From: Lonicera japonica
Taxonomy: Eukaryota > Streptophyta > Magnoliopsida > Dipsacales > Caprifoliaceae
Direction of reading: 5' to 3'
NCBI GenBank assembly: GCA_021464415.1
Contig: CM038470.1
Coordinates: forward strand, 41,472,099 to 41,536,098
Length of the DNA stretch: 64,000 bases
Shown here: piece by piece, positions 42,723 to 54,332 of the stretch
Numbering within the stretch: position 1 is the first letter of the stretch
Layout of the letters: every line of letters starts with the position of its first letter
Notes under the pieces: generated by a model
What the model saw: the letters and a program-made list of their open reading frames with translations, nothing else
Told to the model about the DNA's origin: nothing
The model's database searches: none
Made by a program: the position numbers and the translations under genes

Positions 42723-45240
42723 CTAGGCATATGCATTGTCGTCGTCGACAAGAACTTCATTGCTCTCAATGTTGATATCATCGGCCAGATCGCAGTCGAT
42801 GGTTCCCTCGTCGGCTTCTCGCTGGGCCGTAGCAAGCAAATCTGGTGGACACATGACTACCTTATCAAATAAAGCATCACTGTTAGCAACACCAGCGACA
42901 GTCAGACCAAACTTGTATCCAGCCTTACACAGAAAGTCTTTGATCTTTAACATTTCATCAGCTGCCGAGCTTGTTCGTCCCAACCCTGATGTTCGGCCGC
43001 CTTTAACTCTTGATCATGCCTCGACTCCAGCTCTCGAACCCGATCTTCAGCCCCCTTTTTCTCCTCCTCGCTAGCCTGATGGATTACGTCGGCTCGCTTA
43101 AGGGCGTCCTAAAGCTTGGCGACCTAGTTTCGGAGTGTTGAATTTTCGTTCTCCAGTTTGGCCCTAGCTTCTTCGGCCGACTTTATTTGTGCCTCGTGAT
43201 TAGATTGGCATTGAGAAAGCTTATTTTTACCTCATCGGCTTCTTTCCTGGCCTTTGAAGCCTTGGCCTTCCGATCCTTCATGTCTTTAGCATGACAAATG
43301 GCCAGCTCGGTGATGCATTGTCTAGCCTAAGAATGATGAGAGAAATAATGTAAGCCGATGAAATAAAAATGATGGAGTGGAAATAAGGTAAAGTAACCAA
43401 GTAAAACAACAGCTATTATACCTCGTCAAGGTGTTGGAAGGTCCGAGACTCCAGTTTCGAAGTTTTGATGCCCTTTAAAATCTTGCCATCCTCTGGCAGG
43501 GTCATGCTCGAAACTAGGGCAAAATTAACCTTGCTGTCTCCTACTACTGAGTCTTGAACGGTAACCAGCCGGTTCTCCTGTGGGATATACGGCCTAGGAG
43601 TGAATAAGTCGGCAGGCCTATCTTCATGCTGATCGTCGCCGATAATTTCCGTAACCTTATGTCGAGTTGGCAAACTGATGGAATCCTCAACGCCCAATGA
43701 TTCTGGGGCATCAATGTTTATGAGTGGAGGGGGACCTCATCAATTCCCCCTTGGTCACTCCCTCCCACCGTAAGGGTCTCGGTCCCCTTAGAAGATGATC
43801 TGACCTAAACTAGTCTCCTTCTTTTTTATGGGGGCGACGCCGAACTACCTGAGGCACCAGTTGTAGTTGAGATGCCAGTCTTATAGATCTTAGCATTCAT
43901 TAGGTCTAGAACTGACCTACGACCGGCCATGTCCTCGGTTTCAAAAAATTGGGGAGATGGAGGAGGACTATCTTCGTAATCTCCTCCTCAATGGAGGACA
44001 ATCTATTTCTTCAAGAAGCTCTTTTGCAACAGAATCGGCAATAAGTGGCCGATCAGTCTCTTCATTCAAAATCGGAACCGCTTCACCACGGCCCCTGAAG
44101 AGCAGAATTACAATGGGTACTTGGGCGGTCTTGACGCCCGGGTTTACTAGCTCCGAGGGTTCAGATATTCGGAGTTAACGATTGGAATCTATAGGAAAGG
44201 CAAGCTCGACTGCTGATCCCAAGTCAACAATAGGTGCTTTGCCCGTATCCTTGTGGCCGCCTTTCTTCTGTTTTTTCTTCTTTTTTGAAGTATCGTCGGC
44301 GAAGGCCAGACTCCAGGGTTTTCTTTGAGCTAGGAGATCCCTTATAAATTCGTCTTTTTCGGAAGTCCAGTTGTTAATAAGATGATACTTCTTGAAAAGA
44401 TCGTATTTTTCTTCGTCAGAAGGCGAATCCCTAACCCACTTGACAATATTAATGCGACTGGAAAAAGAGAAGTACAGGAGCGTGTAGTCGAGGAGAACGT
44501 GCGCCGATCGCAGGTGATTGAAAGGAGTTCTAACCCCGAGACCGTCATGGTTTATGATTGCATTCAAGTGCTCGAGATTGAGATAGTCAATTGACAGCCT
44601 CTCGAAGCACCTTTTAGCACCTCCAACTGCAAGAAGGAGAAAACCCATGTTAGACACTGAAATGAAATTAATGAAAGTGAAATATACAATAGATGAAGCA
44701 CTAACCAAGGGAGCTGAATTGTCTTGGCACTCGCTTATTCACAGGGCCGGGCTCTATATTTCCAATGATAATTACTATATCTTTATATATCGATTTATGA
44801 GAAGAGCCCAGCCCTTTGATCAACAAGGGTGATGTAGGCCCGTCCCTCAAATTCCACTTGTCCTTAGACTGGTAGAGGAGATGATAGTACTTTACTTCGT
44901 TTAACCCTAAGTTTAGGTCAAATCTACAGTTAAGTTCAGCCACCCCAAGGATGATTCTAATTACATTGGGAGTTAATTGGCAAAGGTGGAAACGAGTATC
45001 TAATAGGAAATCAACCAGAAATGGGTGTAAGGGTAATTTAAGCCTGGCTGCCCTAAAAAAGATATGAAGATGGGATACTGATTCCCAGGCATGGAATCAG
45101 TCGGTTTACCCCTAAATGGATCCTTTCCATCACCACACTTTCTCCAAACAACCCCGTTAGGGATGAAGAAATCTTCGAACTTAAACCTACTTGCCTCAAA
45201 AAGTGCATATTTACCCATGGCGAAAGATGAAGAAAATCAA
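42723..45240 (-). pseudogene. Antisense gene of Tat-B, multi-exon, decayed
   Basis: The N-terminal piece (from the Met near 45218) reads MGKYALFEASRFKFEDFFIP, NGVVWRKCGDGKDPFRGKPT, then FISFLGQPGLNYPYTHFWL. It continues in a shifted frame as VAELNCRFDLNLGLNEVKYY, HLLYQSKDKWNLRDGP (44943-44701). A further piece (44708-44175) contains LVGGAKRC-like sequence, RPFNHLRS-type sequence and a Lys-rich tail KKKKKQKKGG. 43420-42990 has broken coiled-coil sequence (EEARAKLE-like), and 42983-42723 closes LADDINIESNEVLVDDDNAY. The start resembles the plant 'putative gypsy type transposon' family. Biochemical role unknown. Confidence 0.6.
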
Positions 45241-45774
45241 ATGACACGACAGGGAATTGTCCCGATACAATGAAGCTAGAAAGAAAATAAAGAGCGAGAT
45301 TGAGAACGACTTACAAGAAACCAACCACTTTCGATTGAAACGAACGCCAAGAATATCGATCACGAAAGAAGTGAGCCGCGAAAAAAACAACGTTGAAAAC
45401 CCTAAAAAATAAGTGAAATTATGAAGGAGAAATAAGAAGGATGATAGAAAGATTTAAAGCAGGGAAGTGGAAAAGTACCTTATAGATATATATATATGTA
45501 CGTGAATCCCTTGGAGCTTTCTCTCTCTCTCTCTCTCTATATATCTCATTTTGAGTCCAAACCGCGTTTTTCCCTTTGAAAAATCGCGCCCAGGATGGCT
45601 CTATTTAATGAGACGTGACAACTAAGCCCACCCGCACTCAACCTCTGGGGAATCAACAATTGTCCACAGCTGGCTTGTACTAAATATGTGAAGTTGGCTG
45701 ATTAAGCATTGACACAATGAATTCAAGCACGCAACTCCATGAAATCGGCAAGACTTGGGCTCTTGGGGGGCAAT
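45241..45774. other. Upstream region of the antisense gene, with (TC)n microsatellite
   Basis: A (CT)n run at 45519-45537 followed by tatatata, then unique sequence leading to the polypurine tract at 45763. On the minus strand this would be the antisense gene promoter, but I see no firm TATA box. Confidence 0.4.
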
Positions 45775-46473
45775 TGTGGGAGCATAATTTCGGAATGTAC
45801 ATTTGGGCCAAGTATCACGGCCCAAGCCTAGGCCTAAGGGGATCTACCCAAAGAAGAAAAGATGAGACAAAGCCCACAGAGCCAGAATAAGCAATTTGAG
45901 CCTTGTTGGCCACGCACAATTTCCCAGCCGAACATAATTATAAGCTCGGAAGGGAATGATGACGGCGAGATGATTACTGTGGCGAATGTAGGCATGACAC
46001 CTGTAAAGGAGATGTACTATCGGTGTTAGTTGCCGATATGGGCGTCCTAACGAATAAGATCCATACATCTGTAAAGTGCCATTCCCTTCTAGATAAGGAC
46101 ACACGATACTCGTGTGGAATGGGAGAATTGCTAATCAAGCAAGGTTCTCTTTTATCATTTTAATTTTTAACCTAGTTAAGCATTGTAACCCTAACTCTAT
46201 GTGTATAAAGAGAAAGGGATGGCTCAAGAAAAAAGGGGGGAGATGTAACAAATACCTTCTGCATGAGAAAAAGAAACACCAACACACACCATGGGAGGAC
46301 ATACCACTGGACTGGCAATAATAGCCACTAGGGGAACCTACCCACACCACCCAAAAAGTCCAGTCTTATTTAATCGGTAAATTTAATGTTCATCTGCCAC
46401 CTTTTAGAATCTATTACCGACTCTACCTACTTTGGGCTGATTCCTCGTTTACAAATTCATTTTGGGCTTTGTC
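45775..46473 (+). mobile_element. 3' LTR of Tat-B
   Basis: Starts TGTGGGAGCATAATTTCGG after a purine tract; the first bases match the Tat-1 LTR on the opposite strand at 9282. TATA-like gtgtataaagag at 46200. The end is put at the tca before gattta; the exact base is uncertain. What follows (tttaggccatccac) faintly resembles a Tat primer-binding site. Confidence 0.7.
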
Positions 46474-46499
46474 AGATTTAGGCCATCCACAAGGTAAAA

Positions 46500-46685
46500 A
46501 TGAGGAGAAGTGCTTTCGGATCTGTATATATGTGTGTGTCACTGTGTGTTAAGATTATATATATATGTATATATGTGTATATTTTTGGATCTGTGTATAT
46601 ATATGTGTGTCTTAGGATTTTATATATATATATATCGTATATGTGTGTGTATTTTTGGATATGTATATATATACGTAGCTATTTC
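46500..46685. repeat. TA/TG-rich microsatellite with repeated longer blocks
   Basis: (TA)n and (TG)n runs, with the block tatttttggat followed by tgtatatat repeated at 46578 and 46650. Open frames here encode only Tyr/Ile/Cys runs and are not genes. Confidence 0.9.
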
Positions 46686-47369
46686 TACATGAAGATGCCA
46701 AGCCATAATTATTGCCGTGATTGTAAATTTGTAATTGCTGATTAGGTTATGTTTTGGTTCTAATTTGATAGCATTTCAAGGTTCAAATCTGAAGTAGCCA
46801 TAAATTACAAATAGTGCATTTGTTAGGTTTAATGTAAAGTATATTACAAAGTGTAAAGTATATTTATTGGGCAATATTATATAAGTTTGTCAAGTTAACG
46901 TTTACTTGAAAAAGAGTTATATTAATAAACATTTTCTTTGAATACATACAATTTCATATTTTTTTTGTTTATAATTTGGCCATAAAGAGTTATATTATTA
47001 ATAAACATTTTATGTACTATTACACACTCAATTTATTTTTTTCCAAAAATGCGTGTATTAGTTAACAATTTTCGAAAATGGTGTGCTCTAATTATATTCA
47101 GTACTAATTTGCCTTTGCCCCTGTGGTTCTATATTGAAGTCACTCCTAGTCTTGTGCTGTTGTGAGGAATTTTTTCTGCTTCATTGTTTAGGACCTTGTT
47201 CAATATCTTTTGGAATTGCTCTTAACAGCCCTTTTTGTATTGATTTCATCTTACATGTTTAGATATGCCAATTGTTCTGCTTTTCAGTAGCATAGGACTT
47301 GCTATGAACTTCACATAGGATTGACATTTTCCTTTTTCCTAATAGATATGTGATCCTCTTGTCAGTGTT
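46686..47369. other. Non-coding AT-rich DNA
   Basis: No gene recognised; the phrase aaagagttatatta..ataaacatttt occurs twice (46910 and 46985). Confidence 0.4.
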
Positions 47370-47954
47370 TTCAAAGGGAACTCTATGCCAAAGGGTGTAG
47401 AAGAATATCTTCTTTCTTTCGGCTTAAGAATGCTCTTTATTCATGTTGTTGGGACTGCCATGTGAAAGATAAATATCTATGCTTGAGTAGTACTGGAGTT
47501 AGAGTGATTGTTACAATGATCAGCTGTATATTACAGAGTTAATTCCTTTTGCCTGTTCCCTTCTGAACTGGTCATGTAATTATGAGTTAAAACATCTTTT
47601 TTTCACTTATAGCAACCGTCTTTTTCCAAAGTTGAACCATCTAGAGAAGATCTGCCAAAAAGAGATTGCAGGAAATGTTGGGTTCAGATGACTGGTGCAT
47701 ACTCTATTATCACATTTATCAACTTGCCAATAGAAAAAATATGAATTGCAAATCGTTTCAAATGTGCAAAAGATAGTAAATATTAACTAATTGTAGATCC
47801 TCTCTTGAATTAAACACCATTCCTGTCAGATCTTCTTGGGCCTTTGTATTTCCTTGATGTTTGCAATAGGTCTTCTTCCTTGATGTTTTATGAACTCTTG
47901 AATGTTTGTTATGGATTGTTTTATATTTATGGATATTTTATAAGCAGTTTTAGT

Positions 47955-48120
47955 GCAATTTCAGTTCAGTTTTTGTACAGTTTCAGTGCAATTTTCATAC
48001 TGTTTTAGTGCGGTTTTAATGCAATTTCAGTTCAGTTTTTGTACAGTTTCAGTGCAGTTTTCATACTGTTTTAGTGTAGTTTCAGTGCAGATTTTAGTGC
48101 AGTTTTAGAGCAGATTTTAG
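47955..48120. repeat. 66-bp tandem repeat
   Basis: The unit starting gcaatttcagttcagttttt begins at 47955 and 48021, then decays into shorter ttttagtgcag units to 48120. Confidence 0.85.
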
Positions 48121-48139
48121 TGGTTTTTTTTTTAATGCA

Positions 48140-48302
48140 GTTTTTTAAAAAACAGAATGAGATCGAATCAGGCCGAAACCGAATAATTTGGGGAGGGTTT
48201 GGGTTCTGTAGATAAGAAAACCGAAACCGAACTGAATCGAAATCGAAATATAAAGTTTGGGGTACCCCAATCTCTACCCCGACCGAAACCGAAAACACCC
48301 CT
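48140..48302 (-). repeat. Dispersed repeat with ccgaaaccgaa motifs
   Basis: Repeats of gaaaccgaa and cgaatc/cgaaatc, ending ccgaaaacacccct. On the minus strand it starts ggggtgttttcggtttcgg, a form common as a short dispersed element in plant introns. The superfamily is not determined. Confidence 0.45.
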
Positions 48303-48590
48303 AGTAAGCTTGTGAATTAATAAGTATTTCTGCTGTGGACATTGATGCACCTTTAGATAGGGTTACTTAGAGTTGGCCGTGAGATAATACTGGTTGAGGT
48401 AGGTAAATGACAACATGAGGTATTATTTGTCTCTGTATTTAACTGTCATGGCGATCAAAACAAATTCGTATTGGAAATTGATTCCTTTTGAATTGGAATG
48501 GGCATCATTCTTTTTCAGCTTGGCAAAGCGGTATTTGAGGCAGCAGAACCATGTCCAGCAAATTGCCCAATCGATATTTCAGCTTGAATG

Positions 48591-49194
48591 ACATGGTCCT
48601 TAAGATTCTTACAAACCATTCTTGTTCCATTGCATAAGCCCTTTGGACAAGAATATAAGTGGGCAATTTATTTCAAATACAAGTTTATGAGGCGGTAGGC
48701 CATCTTGAGTAAATGATAATCATTTATTTATTTTCCGATTGCCTCGAAAGGTCAACAGAAAGATCTTGTTATTTTCTTCTAAAATCTAGAGTGAGTGATT
48801 TAGTGGGATATATAAAAAAGTGTTCATTCTCAAACATATATATGGTTATTGAGACAAGATTGGAAGCACTTTCTACCGTGTTCGTATACAATGAACACCG
48901 CCAATAGAATTGGTTTCCAATTTCAGGACAATAATGTAATTTACTGTAAAATCTGTTCACTCAACTGAGTCTTCACTAGTGCTGCGAAACAAACATAATA
49001 GAAGTTTATATTCCACTTTTTGAACTGCTAGAAGCATCTTATTTGAAATCGTCACTCATGGCAGCTACTATACCACCCGAGAAGACAATCGTAGTATTTA
49101 ACGTAGAAAGAACGAAAAATCCCTTCTACTGAACAGAATCAAAAGTAAACATGTATACATACATCTATAGCATGGGCTTGTAGCCTCTTATTTT
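48591..49194. other. 3' flank of the P450 gene
   Basis: No gene. 48718-48760 is similar to 55864-55910 next to the P450 pseudogene, so the duplication that made the second P450 copy included this flank. Confidence 0.6.
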
Positions 49195-50888
49195 CTAGGA
49201 GTGTTCTTCAACAGGAGAAGGATGATAAGGAACGGGAATCAAGTACAAATCATTTTTTCTTCTGACTGTTATCCCAAAGTCCTCAGTCATATCTAGTTCT
49301 TGCGTCGATCCATTTGGGAGCTTCCAGTCGAAGTGGTACAACAATTGTGCAAGTGGCAGCTCAGCATTAGCTATAGCGAAGAACATGCCTGGACATATCC
49401 TTCTTCCAGCACCAAATGGTATATATTCAAAATTTGATCCCTTGTAATCAATTGAACTATCAAGAAATCTCTCTGGTTTAAATACCTCGGCATCAGGCCA
49501 ATGTCTGGGATCTCGGCCTATTGCCCATGCATTAACAATTACTCTACTTTTCGCAGGTATCACATGTCCGTTAATTTCACATTGCTCACTGTTTTCTCGT
49601 GGAACTAACAGAGGAGCAGATGGGTGTAGCCTCAAGGTTTCTTTGATTACTGATTGCAAGTATTTTAACTCCTGAAGGCCCTTTTCATCAGCATTTCTTC
49701 TATCGTCGAAGACTTTTCTTACCTCAGCTTGGGCCCTTTTCATCTCTCTTGGGTTCTTAATCATTTCTGACATTGCCCACTCCACAAGCGTTGATGATGT
49801 TTCACTCCCAGCACTGAAAATGTCCTGAAATAGCATTCATAGACTTTTAGTTTATGGTTATTGATATATCCTGCCAATTCTTTACATTGAACTTCCAACA
49901 TAGACAAAATTAAAAAAATAACTAAGCACATAAGTTAGATGCTAAAACCATAGAATATGGATAAATAGATAGAGAAACCACTAACCATGATTACTGCTTT
50001 GACAGTGTTGTCGGTTACTGGAAATTCAAGGTTACCATCCTTCTGAATTCTTAGAAGAACATCAACGAGATCCTCGTTCACTTCTCCCTTGCTAATTTTC
50101 GAAGTTCTGTTCCTCTCTCTGTGTTCAAAGACAATGTTTTCAAGTATCTTATCCAATTTTCCATGCAACTTCTCAAGCCTGGGTCGCAGTCTACTGATCA
50201 ACTGAAGCAATTTGACTGAAGGGTACATATCAGCAATGCTAAAGCCTGCTGTTACCTTTACGGCTTCCTCAATGAGTGTTATGAATGTTTCTTGGTCTTT
50301 ACTTTTTTTCCCCAAAGCAGTCCGTGCTGTAATGCCATATGTTAGGGAGAAAATCTGCTTGCTTAGGTTGGTTGCTGACCCCGCATTCGTAGAAATTGCT
50401 TTAACAAGATTCAAGACCTCCTCTTCCCTAATTGATCGAAATGTTTGGACACGCTTTGAACTCAAGAGCTCTATTGTGCAAATTTTTCGCAATTGTCTCC
50501 AGTAATCTCCATATGGGGAGAAGACAATGTCTGAGCAATTATAAGAGAGAATTATTGGACCAAGAATGTAGGGTCTTTCAGCAAAGATGATACCATGTGT
50601 CTTCAGAACCTCTTCGGCTATTTTCGGAGAAGAAACAACAACAGTGGGAATCTCGCCAAGTCGGAGGTACATGAGTGGTCCATATTTGTTGGCCAAGTCT
50701 CTTAGGATATGATGGGTTAGTGAGCCAACAAGCTGGTGCAAGTTTCCTATGAGAGGCAGTTGCCTTGGCCCTGGAGGAAGTTTTTCTGTTGAGCTTTTGT
50801 CCTTGGACTTCTTTAAAAAATTTACAAGCACGAAAAGAAATAGAAGGAAGGGAAAGAGGAGGGAGAAATAGGGGTACTGGAGCTCCAT
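49195..50888 (-). CDS. Cytochrome P450, CYP71 type (two exons)
   Basis: Haem mono-oxygenase anchored in the ER membrane, usually acting on terpenoids, phenolics or alkaloids with NADPH-P450 reductase. Exon 1 is 50888-49986 (301 codons), exon 2 49824-49195; the phase-0 intron of 161 bp has GT...AG ends and sits at the position usual for CYP71. Total 510 residues, normal length. Visible: N-terminal membrane anchor (residues 1-25), hinge [13 protein letters not shown] (38-49), I-helix AGSETS (306-311), ExxR in KETLRLHP (363-366), PERF (about 418), haem loop [10 protein letters not shown] with Cys about 445. All key residues are intact. The N-terminus ([11 protein letters not shown]) resembles CYP71D proteins. 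Substrate cannot be told. Confidence 0.95.
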
Positions 50889-50930
50889 GAGGATTGTAGA
50901 GTGTGTTATCGACCTAGTAGCGGAACTGAA

Positions 50931-50936
50931 TTTATA
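50931..50936 (-). promoter_or_regulatory. TATA box of the P450 gene
   Basis: Minus strand cactataaattc, about 45 bp before the ATG at 50888, implying a very short 5' UTR or a start a little upstream. Confidence 0.6.
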
Positions 50937-52432
50937 GTGAAAGATTTTTCACCCCTCGATGCTGGTCAAACAATTTGAAAAGACCATTATAGTTTCAGCT
51001 GAACTGTGTCATCCCTATTGTTCTTGGTTAATGTACGTTTTTCATGTGTTGGAAATTTCTTTGTAATTATACAAAAAAAATTATCGCTCTCTTTTTCTGG
51101 TGACATAGATTATTATTTGTATATTTATCATATGTCTCAAAACACAGGATATTGCTTTAAATTCAACACATAAGAAACTACAGTTATTATTGCTGTTACA
51201 TAAAGTTGGAGCTTTTTTATGTTTTTGAAAAATAAATTAGGAGAAGGGAAAACCCAAGCAAGCTCTAAAGTAAGCATTTTTGTATATTCCTAAGTTTCAT
51301 ATAGGAGAGAAGAAAAACCTTTCATGGGTTTTGATAAGAAAGAATTTGACTAAAAAATTGAACCATTTGGGTATTGGACTTTTGTGCTATTGGGTGAAGA
51401 CTTGTGCCGACTTGGGCTTGCTTTCTTTTTAGACAAATATTTTTTTTGAAAAATTTTATTTATTAAAAAAAAAATTAATTTTTGAATTTCGAAATTTGCC
51501 TTTTGACTTAGTCTCACCCTGTTGGTTTTGGATTGCTCCCACGTACTATCGCCTTTCTCTCCCTCAATGCAACGGAAGATAATATCCTTCTTTAAAATTA
51601 TGTCTTCTACCTCAAAAAAAAAAAAAAATTACGAAACATATCTCCATTGTTTTTTCTACCTTCTGAAGCTTAAAAAAGTCCTCCAACGAGCAGGGCCGCG
51701 ACTCAACCTGGTGTCCCGATTGCTGAATTTTGTTAATGTCATTTGTATTTTTGCAGTTCTTATTCCAACACAGAATTTCAAATTAAGGATGCTCTGTCTC
51801 TTATAAACAACTCTTCACTTTGATCCCTATCCGTTGTGGGAATCGCCTACTTTTGTAGGAGCCGACGCAGGAAAAAAATTGCATGTGAAACTGGTATAAA
51901 TTTAAGCAGGTTGAAATCAGAATTAAAATCATGTTCGTGATGTATAAGAGAAGTCATTGTCATTTATGACTGATGAGTGAGTCCAAAACTTCCTGGTCAT
52001 AGATAACTGCATGCTAATCCATATACATACAGATTTTTGTAATATGTTGGGAATAGCTATTTCAATCACTACTATATTGTTTGTGTACAATGTGTTACCT
52101 AAAACGTGGATCACACTAGTGTAGAATGGAACGCGAACATAATCTACCATACCTTTTAAAATGCGGTATAACTAGAGTATACTTCTATATATCTTGTTGG
52201 TCTAGTAGTTGATCTTGTCCTACATGACTAAAAAATGGAAATGGTTTCGCTATAAGATAATGACTACTTTTCTTGAAAACTTTATACCATTTTCTTAAGT
52301 TAGATTCTAGTAAAGTATAAATTTGATACGCTTATTTTTCAATTTATTTCATACAAAAAGAACCACGGGGAAGAAATACAAAAGAAGTTTGGATCGCCAA
52401 TTTCAGAATGTATGCTGGGACAAAACGCGCTA
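50937..52432. other. Upstream intergenic DNA of the P450 gene
   Basis: No gene recognised; contains an A-run at 51618-51630 and no coding homology. Confidence 0.5.
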
Positions 52433-52827
52433 GGGTATTACCATTTTCTTGTTACTCATACGATCTATATTATCTTTTGTTTATAACTTTTGTAGACTAG
52501 TTGAAAGTGACTACTTTTTCAAAGTTAAATCAAATTTGTTGAGTTGGCATCCAATCCAAGTCTGAACTGCCACTTTCTATTTTCAGCCGATTTTGTTAAT
52601 TCTACCAACTTGCCCTAAGTATTATGATTCGCAACATTTATTATAAATGTCTGGGTGGATCACAAATTGACTTTAGAAAATTGGGAAATGTATGGAGGAT
52701 GACGGATTTTCATTGTAGGTATAAATGATTTTCATTGTAGGTAAAAATATTTTCGTTGTAGGCCCCAGTCAGTCTTTTTATCTGGTGGGAAAGATTAGGA
52801 TTTAGTGTAAGCATTTCGTAAATATTT
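52433..52827. repeat. Copy 1 of a 400-bp direct repeat
   Basis: From aaaacgcgctagggtatta to agcatttcgtaaatat; matches 55480-55862 at roughly 95% with a few small indels, including an extra attttcattgtagg unit here. The spacing is about 3.05 kb. Confidence 0.92.
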
Positions 52828-54011
52828 TTTTCCCTCAAAAGGCCAGATGCGGTTTTGAAGAGATATTGTTTCACATTATATCTTTCATAGTATTTCTCAA
52901 TGCTCCAATCAGTGTATCCCAGTTTTGCAACTAGTTTTTCATGATTTTGATTCTAGCTAAAGGTAGAATCAAGAGATATATTATTCCACAGGAACGTATT
53001 GAAAAAGAAGAAGCTTTTAATCACATCCTAAAAATTTTCAAACCCACAAACCGGATCCTAAATGCCCATTTTCATAATACCTACGAAAAGTTTAAGTTGT
53101 GTTAGATAGTGGGCCAACAATAAATCTATATTAATTATAAAAGTGAGAATGTTGCTGGGTGATTTACACTTGCTTTACACTTATATCAATTGGTTAGGAA
53201 TAAAAAAAATTGTACATGAAATGATCGACGTTGATCCCTTAATAACATTGATAATTTAATTAATCACGTAATGAATTAGAAATTATGGTCCATGTATAAT
53301 AAAATTTTTAACGTGATTCATAAAATCTCATTATAGGCCATCAAGAATAGATCGAGTCAGAGATTTGAGAAAGACTTCTCTTTTGTAAATTCTTCTTATT
53401 TTATTTATTTATTTATTACATATAACAAGTAGGCCGCATGCCTATTAGGCTAATTATTTGTTTATCAATTATAAAAGTGTTAAGCAAGCCAAATGGAAAA
53501 TTGGAAACTTTTAAAAACCCAATAAGTACATTAAATATCAAAGCTAGAAAATATTTTAGTAACGCAAAAGAAGAATAACTTCAATACTTTATAGGAATGA
53601 TATTTAACAAATAAATAATTGACATAGATATAATCACAAATATTAGTAAATATGTATTTTTAATCTATATTCATCATTTGTGCCCCAAAATAAACATAAG
53701 AAGTAAAAGATGAATACTATAATTAGAAAAAAAGGAAGAAATATTGAGAACTAATACAAAAGTAAATTTTGATATTATAATATAATATACATAATTAAAT
53801 AACTTTGACGTTACAAATAATATCTACTAACTATTTTGGTATTGTAATAAGTAACAAAATCAACTAAAACCGTATCTCACTTATGAGGTATTTAAAATAT
53901 AAATATTTTCATATTCTTTGAAGAACAAGTGTTTTTTTCATTAGAGATCCCACCTTAAAAATATTCTTATTTATCTAAGGTATGCAAAATCAAACTTTGA
54001 AACAAACAACA
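52828..54011. other. Non-coding AT-rich DNA
   Basis: No gene. Includes the dispersed segment near 53028-53075 also seen at 13018-13065. Confidence 0.45.
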
Positions 54012-54332
54012 TTTAGGGTTCGTATGATAATAACATGAAAAATGATAACAAAAGCAGTTGATTTTTGTAAGAAGTTGAAAAATAAGTTGAGACATGTGGT
54101 GAGATGTCTTATTATTTTTTGACTTTTTTCATGTCAAAAATTTCTTTGGTGGTTGAGGAAGAAAAACATTTCACAAAAAAAACAATGAAAGATATATAAT
54201 GAACATCAACTCATAAAAATGACCATTAGATGAAGAGTAACTTATCACATCACAACTTATTTTTCAACTTCTGACACAAATCAAGTGTTTTTCTTTTCAA
54301 TTTTCATATTGTTATGAAACAAAATCTTAAAC
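54012..54332. mobile_element. MITE with inverted ends, hAT-like
   Basis: The left arm (gggttcgtatgataataaca ... agaagttgaaaaataagttg, 54012-54100) is mirrored by the right arm (caacttatttttcaacttct ... ttgttatgaaacaaaatc, 54244-54330). No coding capacity. The target duplication was not resolved. Confidence 0.7.

Larger units (their letters stand above)
41371..46473 (+). mobile_element. Tat-B: 3' part of a Ty3/Gypsy Tat-lineage element
   Basis: End of RT, RNase H, second RNase H (partial), then no integrase, an antisense gene (about 45240 to 42720, minus strand), a polypurine tract (cttgggggg at 45763) and a 3' LTR (45775 to about 46473). Antisense genes between pol and the 3' LTR are known in Tat-lineage elements such as Grande and Retand types. 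The 5' part is missing left of the CRM-like element. Confidence 0.78.
47347..48590 (+). pseudogene. Possible relic exons of a host gene
   Basis: Three plus-strand pieces follow good acceptors. The first, after tttttcctaatag (47345), reads ICDPLVSVFKGNSMPKGVEE, then YLLSFGLRMLFIHVVGTAM and a stop. The second, after cacttatag (47612), reads QPSFSKVEPSREDLPKRDCR. The third, after cattctttttcag (48520), reads LGKAVFEAAEPCPANCPIDI and stops at 48588. Pieces look protein-like but no single intact transcript can be built. The 66-bp tandem repeat lies between them. Family unknown. Confidence 0.3.

Noticed and set aside
22534..46473. Tat-A and Tat-B as the two ends of one element
   Set aside because: LTR starts differ (TGATGGGG versus TGTGGGAG) and the bodies of the LTRs do not match, so they are separate families.
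46500..46745. Tyr/Ile/Cys-rich frames
   Set aside because: Translated TA/TG microsatellite.
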